This document shows, one piece after another, positions 63,931 to 64,000 of a stretch of 64,000 bases of DNA (the first letter of the stretch is position 1; every line of letters begins with the position of its first letter). A program made the translations under genes and the position numbers. The DNA is from Takifugu bimaculatus (lineage: Eukaryota > Chordata > Actinopteri > Tetraodontiformes > Tetraodontidae), in the NCBI GenBank assembly GCA_004026145.2, contig CP034989.1, forward strand, positions 7,570,396 to 7,634,395, in the 5' to 3' direction. The notes beneath the pieces are model-generated. The model was not told the DNA's origin. It saw only the letters and a program-made list of their open reading frames with translations, and ran no database searches.

Positions 63931-64000
63931 GTGAGATGATTCGTACCCAGGACGACTTTGCTTCAATAAGCGCCACTTAACGTCACCTATTGTAATCTGG

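Noticed and set aside
1..64000. CRISPR array, operon, prophage, rRNA or tRNA genes
   Set aside because: No spaced direct repeats, no operon-like gene packing, no rRNA segments and no cloverleaf tRNA were seen. Content is vertebrate throughout.

Overview
The window looks like teleost fish genomic DNA. Coding exons are short and have GT/AG boundaries, introns run from about 80 bp to 12 kb, dinucleotide microsatellites are frequent, and the recognisable proteins are vertebrate ones. There are no bacterial operons, CRISPR arrays or prokaryotic mobile elements. Most of the sequence is intronic or intergenic. I rebuilt exons by hand from splice signals, reading-frame phase and remembered family sequences.

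Layout from left to right: (1) 114-12,674, + strand, the 3' end of a gene I cannot name (four exons, all joined by phase-1 introns). (2) 16,540-23,545, + strand, the 3' part of an EF-hand gene I cannot name. (3) 26,823-27,428, - strand, ascl1a, a proneural bHLH transcription factor, with a small intron in its 3'UTR. (4) 30,087-35,155, + strand, itfg2, a complete 12-exon KICSTOR subunit gene. (5) 42,102-54,263, - strand, nrip2, a retropepsin-fold nuclear receptor interacting protein. (6) 56,411-58,372, - strand, klhl42, a BTB-Kelch CUL3 adaptor with an apparent +1 frameshift in its last exon. (7) 59,701 to beyond 63,930, + strand, the 5' part of elapor2 (kiaa1324l), an endosomal type I membrane protein.

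The itfg2-nrip2 pair matches the neighbouring ITFG2/NRIP2 genes of human 12p13.33. ASCL1 (12q) and KLHL42 (12p) are also on human chromosome 12, which suggests a preserved ancestral linkage group. The genes do not form one pathway. Itfg2 acts in nutrient sensing through mTORC1, Elapor2 in endosome/lysosome and autophagy biology, Klhl42 in ubiquitination, and Ascl1a and Nrip2 in transcriptional control.

No clearly new biological system was found. The points most worth following up are the klhl42 frameshift, the Asp-to-Asn change in the nrip2 DTG motif, a perfect 18-bp-arm palindrome in a klhl42 intron, a possible nrip2 cassette exon between complementary CA/GT repeats, the two unnamed genes beside ascl1a, and a possible spliced antisense transcript at the ascl1a promoter.
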